A stretch of 64,000 nt of DNA from Delphinus delphis (lineage: Eukaryota; Chordata; Mammalia; Artiodactyla; Delphinidae). Position 1 is the stretch's first letter; every line of letters begins with the position of its first letter. Made by a program: the position numbers and the translations under genes. The notes beneath the pieces were generated by a model that was given only the letters and a program-made list of their open reading frames with translations, searched no databases and was not told where the DNA came from. Of the stretch, positions 9,541 through 21,080 are shown in pieces. Location: NCBI RefSeq assembly GCF_949987515.2, contig NW_027192672.1:372001-436000 (forward strand), in the 5' to 3' direction.

Positions 9541-10149
9541 CTTCACTGACTGTCCTGACATCCTTTACCAGGTCCCCAGCAGCCCATGGGGCTCTCGTGG
9601 TCAGACCAATCCCAGAATATGGAGCTCACCTGGGCAGGTACCCCACCTCCACCCCAGCCCACGGGGCTCTCGTGGTCAGGCCCCTCCCAGGATACAGAGC
9701 TACCCTTGCAGGTACCGTGGCAGGGCTGGGCACACAGGAACCGTGCACATAGCCCTCATTGCAGAGCACCCCCAGCTCACCTGTCGCTCAGAGCTGACAC
9801 AGAGCACCTCAGAGCAGGACTTGAACTAACAAACAGCAGCTGCGACAGGTCTGTGACCCTGGGCATCACTCCGTGAGGCCTCCCTCCACCTGGTCTTCCA
9901 GAGACTTCCACTGCACCTGGGGCACCAGGCCTCTGTCTCCAACCACCACCCACCCCTCCTCTGCCTGACTCCTGGGTTCCTCTCATTAGGAGAGGGTTTT
10001 CTTGAAGTTGTCTCCCACTCATGGGCCAGATAAAATGATTAGAAAACAAGCCAAAGCTGCAGCCCCTTGTCTATCCTGACTCTCAGGAGCCCACACCTGT
10101 TCCTTGGACCTGGCCGGTTCAGCAAGTTCCATTTTCTGCAACTGTGAGC
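9541..10149. other. GC-rich segment of core 1 with a short two-copy tandem repeat
   Basis: There is no recognised gene or transposon. AGCCCATGGGGCTCTCGTGG at 9,581 recurs as AGCCCACGGGGCTCTCGTGG at 9,656. The two units (9,581-9,642 and 9,656-9,716, both ending GCAGGTACC) are about 75 bp apart. Chance ORFs up to about 100 codons occur on both strands because of the GC content; none has recognisable domains. Confidence 0.55.
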
Positions 10150-10275
10150 CCCTGAGGGGTGATGATTGGCTGACCTGGGCAGCCTTACCGTGCCGGCCAG
10201 CCCTCCCCAGGTGTGCCTGGGTTGAGATCAATATAAATACCACTCCAGGCAGCAAGAGCCCCTGCAGCCGTGCCT
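10150..10275 (+). promoter_or_regulatory. CCAAT/TATA promoter-like arrangement, core 1
   Basis: An inverted CCAAT box (ATTGG, 10,165-10,169) is followed 62 bp later by TATAAATA (10,232-10,239) in GC-rich surroundings. This is the usual spacing of a TATA-type RNA polymerase II promoter and would predict initiation near 10,262-10,270. It may come from a gene promoter or from an LTR. No downstream coding exon is recognised. Presence in all three cores shows copying, not selection. Confidence 0.4.
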
Positions 10276-11014
10276 GACGCCATTTTCTCTGCCCTGTCAG
10301 CAGTCTCGGGGCTGGGCTGGTGGGAGGGAGTGAGAGGCCACGGCTTTGTGGGTGGCCCAGTGTGAGTGGGGCTCTGCTGGACTTTCTGCAGCAGTTGCCA
10401 GGCTGCCACCTGCTAAAGAAGAGGATGTGTCACCCATACCTGCTGCTGGAATTTCTCCCTGGGCAGAGGTGAGGAAGGAAAAAAGCAGTGGGGGCAGGGA
10501 CAGGACGGGTATCTCAGGCAGGGAAATGGAAATCTTCCAGAAGAGCACCCAGGGCCAGGACCATCCTGGCTGGCCTGCAGGCACCAAGTCGGCCGGCATG
10601 CTGTCACTCGTGTGGCTCTATGGCCCTTCCTCTAGGCTTTCAAGTCCTTGTATATATTCAGGTGTTTTACCTGGGACGGGTGGGAATAGTTCAGCAGCAA
10701 CTGGCCTGGGGCTCAGCTCACGTTTACTCACAGATGCCTCGGCATGGTGCCCCAGCTTTGCAATGAGGACGCTTGTTGCGTGGGGGCTGCTGGCTGAATG
10801 GGAGACGATTCCCCACCACTGACCAACTTCAGAATTGTTTACAACTGGAGCAAGTGCCCTGATACGGTTTTCCTCTGTGTAACTGGTGGGTTCTGTGTTT
10901 TTTTTCTCTTTTTCGTTTTTGGATCAAGGTAGATTTTATTCCTCTTTTTTGTATTTACAGATATAAGCATGGAAATAATTTATTCATATAAATACATGTA
11001 TGTGCAGGGAATAA
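10276..11014. other. Remainder of GC-rich segment and T-rich transition
   Basis: To about 10,880 it is GC-rich with no recognised domain or repeat. An open frame at 10,346-10,822 has low-complexity composition and no motif, so it is not called as a gene. From about 10,890 it becomes T-rich, as expected near the poly(A) end of a minus-strand LINE-1. Confidence 0.4.
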
Positions 11015-11754
11015 TTGTTTTTTCTGTTTTATTTTTTAAATTTTACTTCTTTTTAATTTTGAATTTTATTTTATATTTTTATACAGCAGGTTCTTATTGG
11101 TTATCTATTTTATACATATAAATGTATACATGCCAATCCCAGTCTCTCAACTCCTCCCACCACCACCCCCCCAACAGCTTTCCCCCCTTGTTGTCCATAC
11201 GTTTGTTGTCTACATCTGTTGCTCTATTTATGCCTTGCAAAATGGTTAATCTGTACAGTTTTTCTAGGTTCCACATATATGCATGAATATACAAGATTTG
11301 TTTTTCTCTTTCTGACTTACTTCACTCTGTATGACAGTCTCTAGATCCATCGACGTCTCTACAAATGACCCAATTTCATTCCTTTTCATGGCTGAGTAAT
11401 ATTCCATTTTATATATGTACCACAGCTTTATGCATTCGTCTGTCTGTGGGCATTTAGGTTGCTTCCATTACCTCGATATTGTAAATAGTGATGCAATGAA
11501 CATTGCGGTGAATGACTCTTTTTGATTTATGGTTTTGTCTGGGTATATGTCCAGTACTGGGATTGCTGTATCATATGGTAATTCTATTGTTAGTTTCTTA
11601 AGAAATTCCATATTGTTCTCCATAATGACTGTATCAATTTATATTCCCAACAATAGTGGAAGAGGGTTCCTTTTCTCCACACCCTTTCCAGCATTTTTTG
11701 TTTGTAGATTTTCAATGATGCCTATTCTACCAGGTGTGAGGTGATACCTCATTG
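11015..11754 (-). mobile_element. 5'-truncated LINE-1 3' end, core 1
   Basis: Antisense landmarks of cetartiodactyl LINE-1 occur in order: TATACAGCAGGTTCTTATTG, CTTTCTGACTTACTTCACTC, ATGGCTGAGTAATATTCCAT, ATATGTCCAGTACTGGGATT, TTTCCAGCATTTTTTGTTTG and GGTGTGAGGTGATACCTCAT. The tail side is at low coordinates. The element stops abruptly at about 11,754, where satellite sequence (TTGAATCCATTTCGTTGAGC) begins. It spans nearly the same LINE-1 interval that is embedded in every satellite monomer and is clearly less diverged. Confidence 0.88.
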
Positions 11755-13181
11755 TTGAATCCATTTCGTTGAGCAAGGGGTAGCTCTTGTCTATTACATA
11801 TTTGGCTTATGGAACGGTATCTGTGCTAATTTCAAACTCTGCTTTTATGCAGCACCCCAACTCACCTTCCCCCTTAAGCAGGCATAAGTTGGTTTTCTAA
11901 ACTTGAGACCCTGTTCTGTTTTGTAATTCAGTTCATGTGTAGCCAAGTTCACATTCTGTGTATTAGTGATACCTTATGATGTTTCTTTTTCTGTGTGACT
12001 TATTTCAATTAGAATCATCGTGCCTCAATGCACTCATTATGCTGGTACGGGCCTGGTGACATAGATTTCATTGCTGAGTGGTATTCTGTTGTACATAAGT
12101 ACCGCAACTTCTTTATCCATTATTTGCTCTCTGGGATATTTAACTTGTGCCGTAGAAGAGATTTCTGTAAAAAGAGCCATCCCAAATTTTGGGGTTGCTG
12201 TGTCTTTTTGATATTAATTTCCCTAAGCTATAGGACCATAAGTGGAAGTGCCCTAGGCTCTGTTGCTTTGTTTTTTAGATGTTTCAGGAAACACCATACA
12301 CTTCTCCCGAGTGGTTGTTGGCAATTTACATCCCGCCCATCAGCATAACAAGGCTCCCAGTTCTCCATGGCCTGTCCTGCCTTTCTGGGTTTTACACTTT
12401 TTTCAGATGTCCCTTTTGACCGGGGGGAAGTGAGACTTCATTGTAGTGCAGTTTTCCTTTGCAAGCTTGCTTGGTTGGCCAAAAAGGGCATATGCGTTTT
12501 TTCCTGAATATATTCAGGAAAAAACGCATACTCCCTTTTTGGCCAAGTGCATCATTGTGGACGTTCTGCCTCTTTTCCTATGCTTTCAATGCAATTCCAG
12601 TCTACCTCCTGAAATCGGTTTCCTGCAATTCTGCCCCGCTTTCAAGTCCTCTTGGCAGCCTTACTTCAGTCTATTTTTGGACGATAGCTGTCATTTATAA
12701 CTCTGCAGGTTTGTGAATTACAGTGCCCCTGAGCTCCTTTCTTCAACTCGCTTTCTTGTGACCTGGACGCAACACCGCAGGATGGCTTCAGGCCCTAATC
12801 TGGTTCCGGCCCGGCATGCTGAGCCTTTGGTTAATTCCTCTTCCTGGTGGGAAATGAGAGTTAAATTTGCCCGTCCAGACACCTCCAGCTAGCCTCTCAT
12901 TGGTTCTCGCTATTCCTGTTCATCTTCCGCAGAAATTGCAAACGGGACCAAACAGGAGGTTAAAGGGAATGACTCTCCACGTGGGGAGAGTGTTAGTAAA
13001 GCGTCTGGAATGTTGCACCCGAGTACCAGGGTACGAAAACTGAGACATATTTGAACACGTCTCCCGATCACATGGTTGATCATACTTGGGTTCCACATGC
13101 ATGTTTTAGCTGAAGGAAGAATACCTTAAACCTGGAGAGTTGAGACCCGTGGAATGGGTACCATGCAATATGACTTCAAAG
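11755..13181 (+). repeat. Satellite monomer 5, partial, type C, at core 1 exit
   Basis: It begins at monomer offset about 152 and runs to the normal monomer end (1,427 bp). To about 12,290 it is the distinctive type C (GTATTCTGTTGTACATAAGT, TGTGCCGTAGAAGAGATT), closer to LINE-1 than types A or B. After that it is ordinary array sequence. The palindrome at 12,475-12,546 has two arm mismatches (GGGCATATGCG against CGCATACTCCC). Confidence 0.85.
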
Positions 13182-14761
13182 GGTCTTCATTTGCTCACCG
13201 AACCTCTCCAATCCTATCACTGCTGCGTTTATGCCCCTGTACACATGCTTGATTCTCTTTCGGAGACATAGCAATCCATAGGTTTTACGATACTTACTAG
13301 TCAAGTACATTCTTAGGCGTTTAATATGCGGTGTTGAGTCCATTTCGTTGAGCAAGGAGTAGCTCTTGTCTATTCCATATTTGACTTAATGAACTTCATC
13401 TGTGCTCATTTCAATCTCTGGTTTTATGCAGCACCCCAACTCACCTTTACCCTTAAGCAAGCATAAGTTGGTTTTCTAAATTTGAGACCCTGTTCTGTTC
13501 TGTAATTCAGTTCCTGTGTAGCCAAGTTTACATTCCGTGTATTACTGATATCTTATGATGTTTCTTTTTCTGTGTGACTTATTTCAGTTAGAATCATCAT
13601 ACCTGAATCCACTCATTGTGATGCTAAGGGCCTGATGACATAGATTTCATTGCTGAGTGATATTGCTTTGTAAGTAAATACCACAACTTCTTTATCCATT
13701 TTTCACTTTCTGCGATGTTGAACTTGTACTGTAAACGAGGTTCTTGTAAACAGAGGCGTCCCAAACATTGGGGTGGCTGTGTCTTTTTGATTTTAATTTC
13801 CCTAAGCTATCGGACCATAAGTGGCAGTGCCCTAGGCTCTGTTGCTTTGTTTTTTAGATGTTTCAGGAAACACCATACACTTCTCCCGAGTGGTTGTTGG
13901 CAATTTACATCCCGCCCATCAGCATAACAAGGCTCCCAGTTCTCCATGGCCTGTCCTGCCTTTCTGGATTTTACACTTTTTTCAGATGGCCCTTTTGACC
14001 GGGGGGAAGTGAGACTTCATTGTAGTGCAGATTTCCTTTGCAAGCTTGCTTGGTTGGCCAAAAAGGGCGTATGCGTTTTTTCCTGAATATATTCAGGAAA
14101 AAACGCATACGCCCTTTTTGGCCAAGTGCATCATTGTGGACGTTCTGCCTCTTTTCCTATGCTTTCAATGCAATTCCAGTCTACCTCCTGAAATCGGTTT
14201 CCTGCAATTCTGCCCCGCTTTCAAGTCCTCTTGGCAGCCTTACTTCAGTCTATTTTTGGACGATAGCTGTCATTTATAACTCTGCAGGTTTGTGAATTAC
14301 AGTGCCCCTGAGCTCCTTTCTTCAACTCGCTTTCTTGTGACCTGGCCGCAACACCGCAGGATGGCTTCAGGCCCTAATCTGGTTCCGGCACGGCACGCTG
14401 AGCCTTTGGTTATTTCCTCTTCCTGGTGGGAAATGAGAGTTAAATTTGCCCGTCCAGACACCTCCAGCTAGTCTCTCATTGGTTCTCGCTATTCCTGTTC
14501 ATCTTCCGCAGAAATTGCAAACTGGGCCAAACAGGAGGTTAAAGGCGCTGACTCTCCAAGTGGGGAGAGTGTTAGTAAAGCGTCTGGAATGTTGCACCCG
14601 AGTACCAGGGTACGAAAACTGAGACATATTTGAACAGGTCTCCCGATCACATGGTTGATCATACTCTGGGTTCCACATGCATGTTTTAGCTGAAGGAAGA
14701 ATACCTTAAACCTGGAGAGTTGAGACCCGTGTAATGGGTACCATACAATATGACTTCAAAG
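13182..14761 (+). repeat. Satellite monomer 6, type A
   Basis: 1,580 bp with a perfect palindrome at 14,054-14,125. Marker GTTGTGATGCTAAGG-like context (ATTGTGATGCTAAG near 13,615) is private to it. Confidence 0.92.
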
Positions 14762-16341
14762 GGTCTTCATTTGCTCACCGAACCTCTCCAATCCTATCAC
14801 TGCTGCGTTTATGCCCCTGTACACATGCTTGATTCTCTTTTGGAGACATAGCAATCCATAGGTTTTAAGATACTTACTAGTCAGGTACATTCTTAGGCGT
14901 TTAATATGGGGTTTTGAGTCCATTTCGTTGAGCAAGGAGTAGCTCCTGTCTATTCCATATTTGGCTTAAGGAACTTTATCTGTGCTCATTTCAATCTCTG
15001 GTTTTATGCAGCACCCCAACTCACCTTTCCCCTTAAGCAAGCATAAGTTGGTTTTCTAAATTTGAGACCCTGTTCTGTTCTGTAATTCAGTTCCTGTGTA
15101 GCCAAGTTTACATTCCGTGTATTACTGATATCTCATGATGTTTCTTTTTCTGTGTGACTTATTTCAGTTAGAATCATCATACCTGAATCCACTCATTGTG
15201 CTGCTAAGGGCCTGATGACACAGATTTCATTGCTGAGTGATATTGCTTTGTAAGTAAATACCACAACTTCTTTATCCATTTTTCACTTTCTGCGATGTTG
15301 AACTTGTACTGTAAACGAGGTTCTTGTAAACAGAGCCGTTCCAAACTTTGGGGTGGCTGTGTCTTTTTCATTTTAATTTCCCTAAGCTATAGGACCATAA
15401 GTGGAAGTGCCCTAGGCTCTGTTGCTTTGTTTTTTAGTTGTTTCAGGAAACACCATACACTTCCCCCAAGTGGTTCTTGGCAATTTACATCCCGCCCATC
15501 AGCATAACAAGGCTCCCAGTTCTCCATGGCCTGTCCTGCCTTTCTGGATTTTACACTTTTTTCAGATGGCCCTTTTGACCGGGGGGAAGTGAGACTTCAT
15601 TGTAGTGCAGATTTCCTTTGCAAGCTTGCTTGGTTGGCCAAAAAGGGCGTATGCGTTTTTTCCTGAATATATTCAGGAAAAAACGCATACGCCCTTTTTG
15701 GCCAAGTGCATCATTGTGGACGTTCTGCCTCTTTTCCTATGCTTTCAATGCAATTCCAGTCTACCTCCTGAAATCGGTTTCCTGCAATTCTGCCCCGCTT
15801 TCAAGTCCTCTTGGCAGCCTTACTTCAGTCTATTTTTGGACGATAGCTGTCATTTATAACTCTGCAGGTTTGTGAATTACAGTGCTCCTGAGCTCCTTTC
15901 TTTAACTCGCTTTCTTGTGACCTGGCCGCAACACCGCAGGATGTCTTCAGGCCCTAATCTGGTTCTGGCACGGCACACTGAGACTTTGGTTAATTCCTCT
16001 TCCTGGTGGGAAATGAGAGTTAAATTTGCCCATCCAGACACCTCCAGCTAGTCTCTCATTGGTTCTCGCTATTTCTGTTCATCTTCCACAGAAATTGCAA
16101 ACTGGGCCAAACAGGAGGTTAAAGGGACTGACTCTCCAAGTCAGGAGAGTGTTAGTAAAGCGTCTGGAATGTTGCACCCGAGTACCAGGGTACGAAAACT
16201 GAGACATATTTGAACACGTCTCCCAATCACATGGTTGATCATACTCTAGGTTCCACATGCATGTTTTAGCTGAAGGAAGAATACCTTAAACCTGTGTATT
16301 TGAAACCCGTGGAATGGGTACCATGCAATATGACTTCAAAG
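14762..16341 (+). repeat. Satellite monomer 7, type A
   Basis: 1,580 bp with a perfect palindrome at 15,634-15,705. Private TTTTTAGTTGTTTCAGG near 15,430. From about 15,480 onward it is essentially the same as the next two monomers at equal offsets, marking the start of a recent tandem duplication. Confidence 0.92.
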
Positions 16342-17922
16342 GGTCTTCATTTGCTCACCGAACCTCTCCAATCCTATCACTGCTGCGTTTATGCCCCTGT
16401 ACACACGCTTGATTCTCTTTTGGAGACATAGCAATCCATAGGTTTTAAGATACTTACTAGTCAGGTACATTCTTAGGCGTTTAATATGGGGTGTTGAGTC
16501 CATTTCGTTGAGCAAGGAGTAGCTCTTGTCTATTCCATATTTGGCTTAAGGAACTTTATCTGTGCTCATTTCAATCTCTGGTTTAATGCAGCACCCCAAC
16601 TCACCTTTCCCCTTAAGCAAGCATAAGTTGGTTTTCTAAATTTGAGACCCTGTTCTGTTTTGGAATGCAGTTCCTGTGTAGCCAAGTTTACATTCCGTGT
16701 ATTAGTGATATCTTATGATGTTTCTTTTTCTGTGTGACTTATTTCAGTTAGAATCATCGTACCTGAATCCACTCATTATTGCTGCTACGGGCCTGATGAC
16801 ATAGATTTCATTGCTGAGTGATACTGCATTGTACGTAAGTACCACAAGTTCTTTATCCATTTTTCACTTTCTGTGATATTGAACTTGTACGGTAAACGAG
16901 GTTCTTGTAAACAGAGGCGTCCCAAACTTTGGGGTGGCTGTGTCTTTTTGATTTTAATTTCCCTAAGCTATAGGACCATAAGTGGAAGTGCCCTAGGTTC
17001 TGTTGCTTTGTTTTTTTGATGTTTCAGGAAACACCATACACTTCTCCCGAGTGGTTGTTGGCAATTTACATCCCGCCCATCAGCATAACAAGGCTCCCAG
17101 TTCTCCATGGCCTGTCCTGCCTTTCTGGATTTTACACTTTTTTCAGATGGCCCTTTTGACCGGGGGGAAGTGAGACTTCATTGTAGTGCAGATTTCCTTT
17201 GCAAGCTTGCTTGGTTGGCCAAAAAGGGCGTATGCGTTTTTTCCTGAATATATTCAGGAAAAAACGCATACGCCCTTTTTGGCCAAGTGCATCATTGTGG
17301 ACGTTCTGCCTCTTTTCCTATGCTTTCAATGCAATTCCAGTCTACCTCCTGAAATCGGTTTCCTGCAATTCTGCCCCGCTTTCAAGTCCTCTTGGCAGCC
17401 TTACTTCAGTCTATTTTTGGACGATAGCTGTCATTTATAACTCTGCAGGTTTGTGAATTACAGTGCTCCTGAGCTCCTTTCTTTAACTCGCTTTCTTGTG
17501 ACCTGGCCGCAACACCGCAGGATGTCTTCAGGCCCTAATCTGGTTCTGGCACGGCACACTGAGACTTTGGTTAATTCCTCTTCCTGGTGGGAAATGAGAG
17601 TTAAATTTGCCCATCCAGACACCTCCAGCTAGTCTCTCATTGGTTCTCGCTATTTCTGTTCATCTTCCACAGAAATTGCAAACTGGGCCAAACAGGAGGT
17701 TAAAGGGACTGACTCTCCAAGTCAGGAGAGTGTTAGTAAAGCGTCTGGAATGTTGCACCCGAGTACCAGGGTACGAAAACTGAGACATATTTGAACACGT
17801 CTCCCAATCACATGGTTGATCATACTCTAGGTTCCACATGCATGTTTTAGCTGAAGGAAGAATACCTTAAACCTGTGTATTTGAAACCCGTGGAATGGGT
17901 ACCATGCAATATGACTTCAAAG
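16342..17922 (+). repeat. Satellite monomer 8, type B
   Basis: 1,581 bp with a perfect palindrome at 17,215-17,286. Type B is defined by GCATTGTACGTAAGTACC and TATTGAACTTGTACGG. It shares GGTTTAATGCAGC and CTCATTATTGCTGC only with the following monomer. Confidence 0.92.
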
Positions 17923-19502
17923 GGTCTTCATTTGCTCACCGAACCTCTCCAATCCTATCACTGCTGCGTTTATGCCCCTGTACACACGCTTGATTCTCTT
18001 TTGGAGACATAGCAATCCATAGGTTTTAAGATACTTACTAGTCAGGTACATTCTTAGGCGTTTAATATGGGGTGTTGAGTCCATTTCGTTGAGCAAGGAG
18101 TAGCTCTTGTCTATTCCATATTTGGCTTAAGGAACTTTATCTGTGCTCATTTCAATCTCTGGTTTAATGCAGCACCCCAACTCACCTTTCCCCTTAAGCA
18201 AGCATAAGTTGGTTTTCTAAATTTGAGACCCTGTTCTGTTTTGGAATGCAGTTCCTGTGTAGCCAAGTTTACATTCCGTGTATTAGTGATATCTTATGAT
18301 GTTTCTTTTTCTGTGTGACTTATTTCAGTTAGAATCATCGTACCTGAATCCACTCATTATTGCTGCTACGGGCCTGATGACATAGATTTCATTGCTGAGT
18401 GATACTGCATTGTACGTAAGTACCACAAGTTCTTTATCCATTTTTCACTTTCTGTGATATTGAACTTGTACGGTAAACGAGGTTCTTGTAAACAGAGGCG
18501 TCCCAAACTTTGGGGTGGCTGTGTCTTTTTGATTTTAATTTCCCTAAGCTATAGGACCATAAGTGGAAGTGCCCTAGGTTCTGTTGCTTTGTTTTTTTGA
18601 TGTTTCAGGAAACACCATACACTTCTCCCGAGTGGTTGTTGGCAATTTACATCCCGCCCATCAGCATAACAAGGCTCCCAGTTCTCCATGGCCTGTCCTG
18701 CCTTTCTGGATTTTACACTTTTTTCAGATGGCCCTTTTGACCGGGGGGAAGTGAGACTTCATTGTAGTGCAGATTTCCTTTGCAAGCTTGCTTGGTTGGC
18801 CAAAAAGGGCGTATGCGTTTTTTCCTGAATATATTCAGGAAAAAACGCATACGCCCTTTTTGGCCAAGTGCATCATTGTGGACGTTCTGCCTCTTTTCCT
18901 ATGCTTTCAATGCAATTCCAGTCTACCTCCTGAAATCGGTTTCCTGCAATTCTGCCCCGCTTTCAAGTCCTCTTGGCAGCCTTACTTCAGTCTATTTTTG
19001 GACGATAGCTGTCATTTATAACTCTGCAGGTTTGTGAATTACAGGGCCCCTGAGCTCCTTTCTTCAACTCGCTTTCTTGTGACCTGGCCGCAACACCGCA
19101 GGATGGCTTCAGGCCCTAATCTGTTTCCGGCACGGCATGCTGAGCCTTTGGTTATTTCCTCTTCCTGGTGGGAAATGAGAGTTAAATTTGCCCGTCCAGA
19201 CACCTCCAGCTAGTCTCTCATTGGTTCTCGCTATTCCTGTTCATCTTCCGCAGAAATTGCAAACTGGGCCAAACAGGAGGTTAAAGGGACTGACTCTCCA
19301 AGTCGGGAGAGTGTTAGTAAAGCGTCTGGAATGTTGCACCCGAGTACCAGGGGAGGAAAACTGAGACATATTTGAACACGTCTCCCGTTCACATGGTTGA
19401 TCATACTTGGGTTCCACATGCATGTTTTAGCTGAAGGAAGAATACCTTAAACCTGTGTATTTGAAACCCGTGGAATGGGTACCATGCAATATGACTTCAA
19501 AG
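17923..19502 (+). repeat. Satellite monomer 9, type B, near-identical to monomer 8
   Basis: 1,580 bp with a perfect palindrome at 18,796-18,867. Identical by eye to the preceding monomer to about 19,043, where ACAGGGCCCCTGAG replaces ACAGTGCTCCTGAG. Confidence 0.92.
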
Positions 19503-21080
19503 GGTCTTCATTTGCTCACCGAACCTCTCCAATCCTATCACTGCTGCATTTATGCGCCTGTACACATGCTTGATTCTCTTTCGGAGACATAGCAATCCAT
19601 AGGTTTTAAGATACTTACTAGTCAGGTACATTCTTAGGCGTTTAATATGCGGTGTTGAGTCCACTTCGTTGAGCAAGGAGTAGCTCCTGTCTATTCCATA
19701 TTTGGCTTAAGGAACTTTATCTGTGCTCATTTCAATCTCTGGTTTTATGCAGCACCCCAAGTCACCTTTACCCTTAAGCAAGCATAAGTTGGTTTTCTAA
19801 ATTTGAGACCCTGTTCTGTTCTGTAATTCAGTTCCTGTGTAGCCAAGTTTACATTCCGTGTATTACTGGTATCTCATGATGTTTCTTTTTCTGTGTGACT
19901 TATTTCAGTTAGAATCATCATACCTGAATCCACTCATTGTGCTGCTAAGGGCCTGATGACACAGATTTCATTGCTGAGTGATATTGCTTTGTAAGTAAAT
20001 ACAACAACTTTATTATCCATTTTTCACTTTTTGCGATGTTGAAGTTGTACTGTAAACGAGGTTCTTGTAAACAGAGCCGTTCGAAACTTTGGGGTGGCTG
20101 TGTCTTTTTGATTTTAAATTCCCTAAGCTATAGGACCATAAGTGGAAGTGCCCTAGGCTCTGTTGCTTTGTTTTTTAGATGTTTCAGGAAACACCATACA
20201 CTTCTCCCAAGTGTTTGTTGGCAATTTACATCCCGCCCTTCAGCATAACAAGGCTCCCAGTTCTCCATGGCTTGTCCTGCCTTTCTGGATTTTACACTTT
20301 TTTCAGATGGCCCTTTTGAACGGGAGAAGTGAGACTTCGTTGTAGTGCAGATTTCCTTTGCAAGCTTGCTTGGTTGGCCAAAAAGGGTGCATGCGTTTTT
20401 TCCTGAATATATTCAGGAAAAAACGCATACGCCCTTTTTGGCCAAGTGCATCATTGTGGACGTTCTGCCTCTTTTCCTATGCTTTCAATGCAATTCCAGT
20501 CTACCTCCTGAAATCGGTTTCCTGCAATTCTGCCCCGCTTTCAAGTCCTCTTGGCAGCCTTACTTCAGTCTATTTTTGGACGATAGCTGTCATTTATAAC
20601 TCTGCAGGTTTGTGAATTACAGGGCCCCTGAGCTCCTTTCTTCAACTCGCTTTCTTGTGACCTGGCCGCAACACCGCAGGATGGCTTCAGGCCCTAATCT
20701 GTTTCCGGCACGGCATGCTGAGCCTTTGGTTATTTCCTCTTCCTGGTGGGAAATGAGAGTTAAATTTGCCCGTCCAGACACCTCCAGCTAGTCTCTCATT
20801 GGTTCTCGCTATTCCTCTTCATCTTCCACAGAAATTGCAAACTGGGCCAAACAGGAGGTTCAAGGGACTGACTCTCCAAGTCGGGAGAGTGTTAGTAAAG
20901 CGTCTGGAATGTTGCACCCGAGTACCAGGGGAGGAAAACTGAGACATATTTGAACACGTCTCCCGTTCACATGGTTGATCATACTTGGGTTCCACATGCA
21001 TGTTTTAGCTGAAGGAAGAATACCTTAAACCTGTGTATTTGAAACCCGTGGAATGGGTACCATGCAATATGACTTCAAAG
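19503..21080 (+). repeat. Satellite monomer 10, type A
   Basis: 1,578 bp. Palindrome 20,374-20,445 has two left-arm changes (GGGTGCATGCG). It shares AACAACTTTATTATCC and TTTATGCGCCTG with the next monomer. Confidence 0.92.

Noticed and set aside
10346..10822. 158-codon open frame downstream of the promoter-like site
   Set aside because: GC-rich chance frame with overlapping frames on both strands, no motif, and no sign of splice-delimited exon structure.
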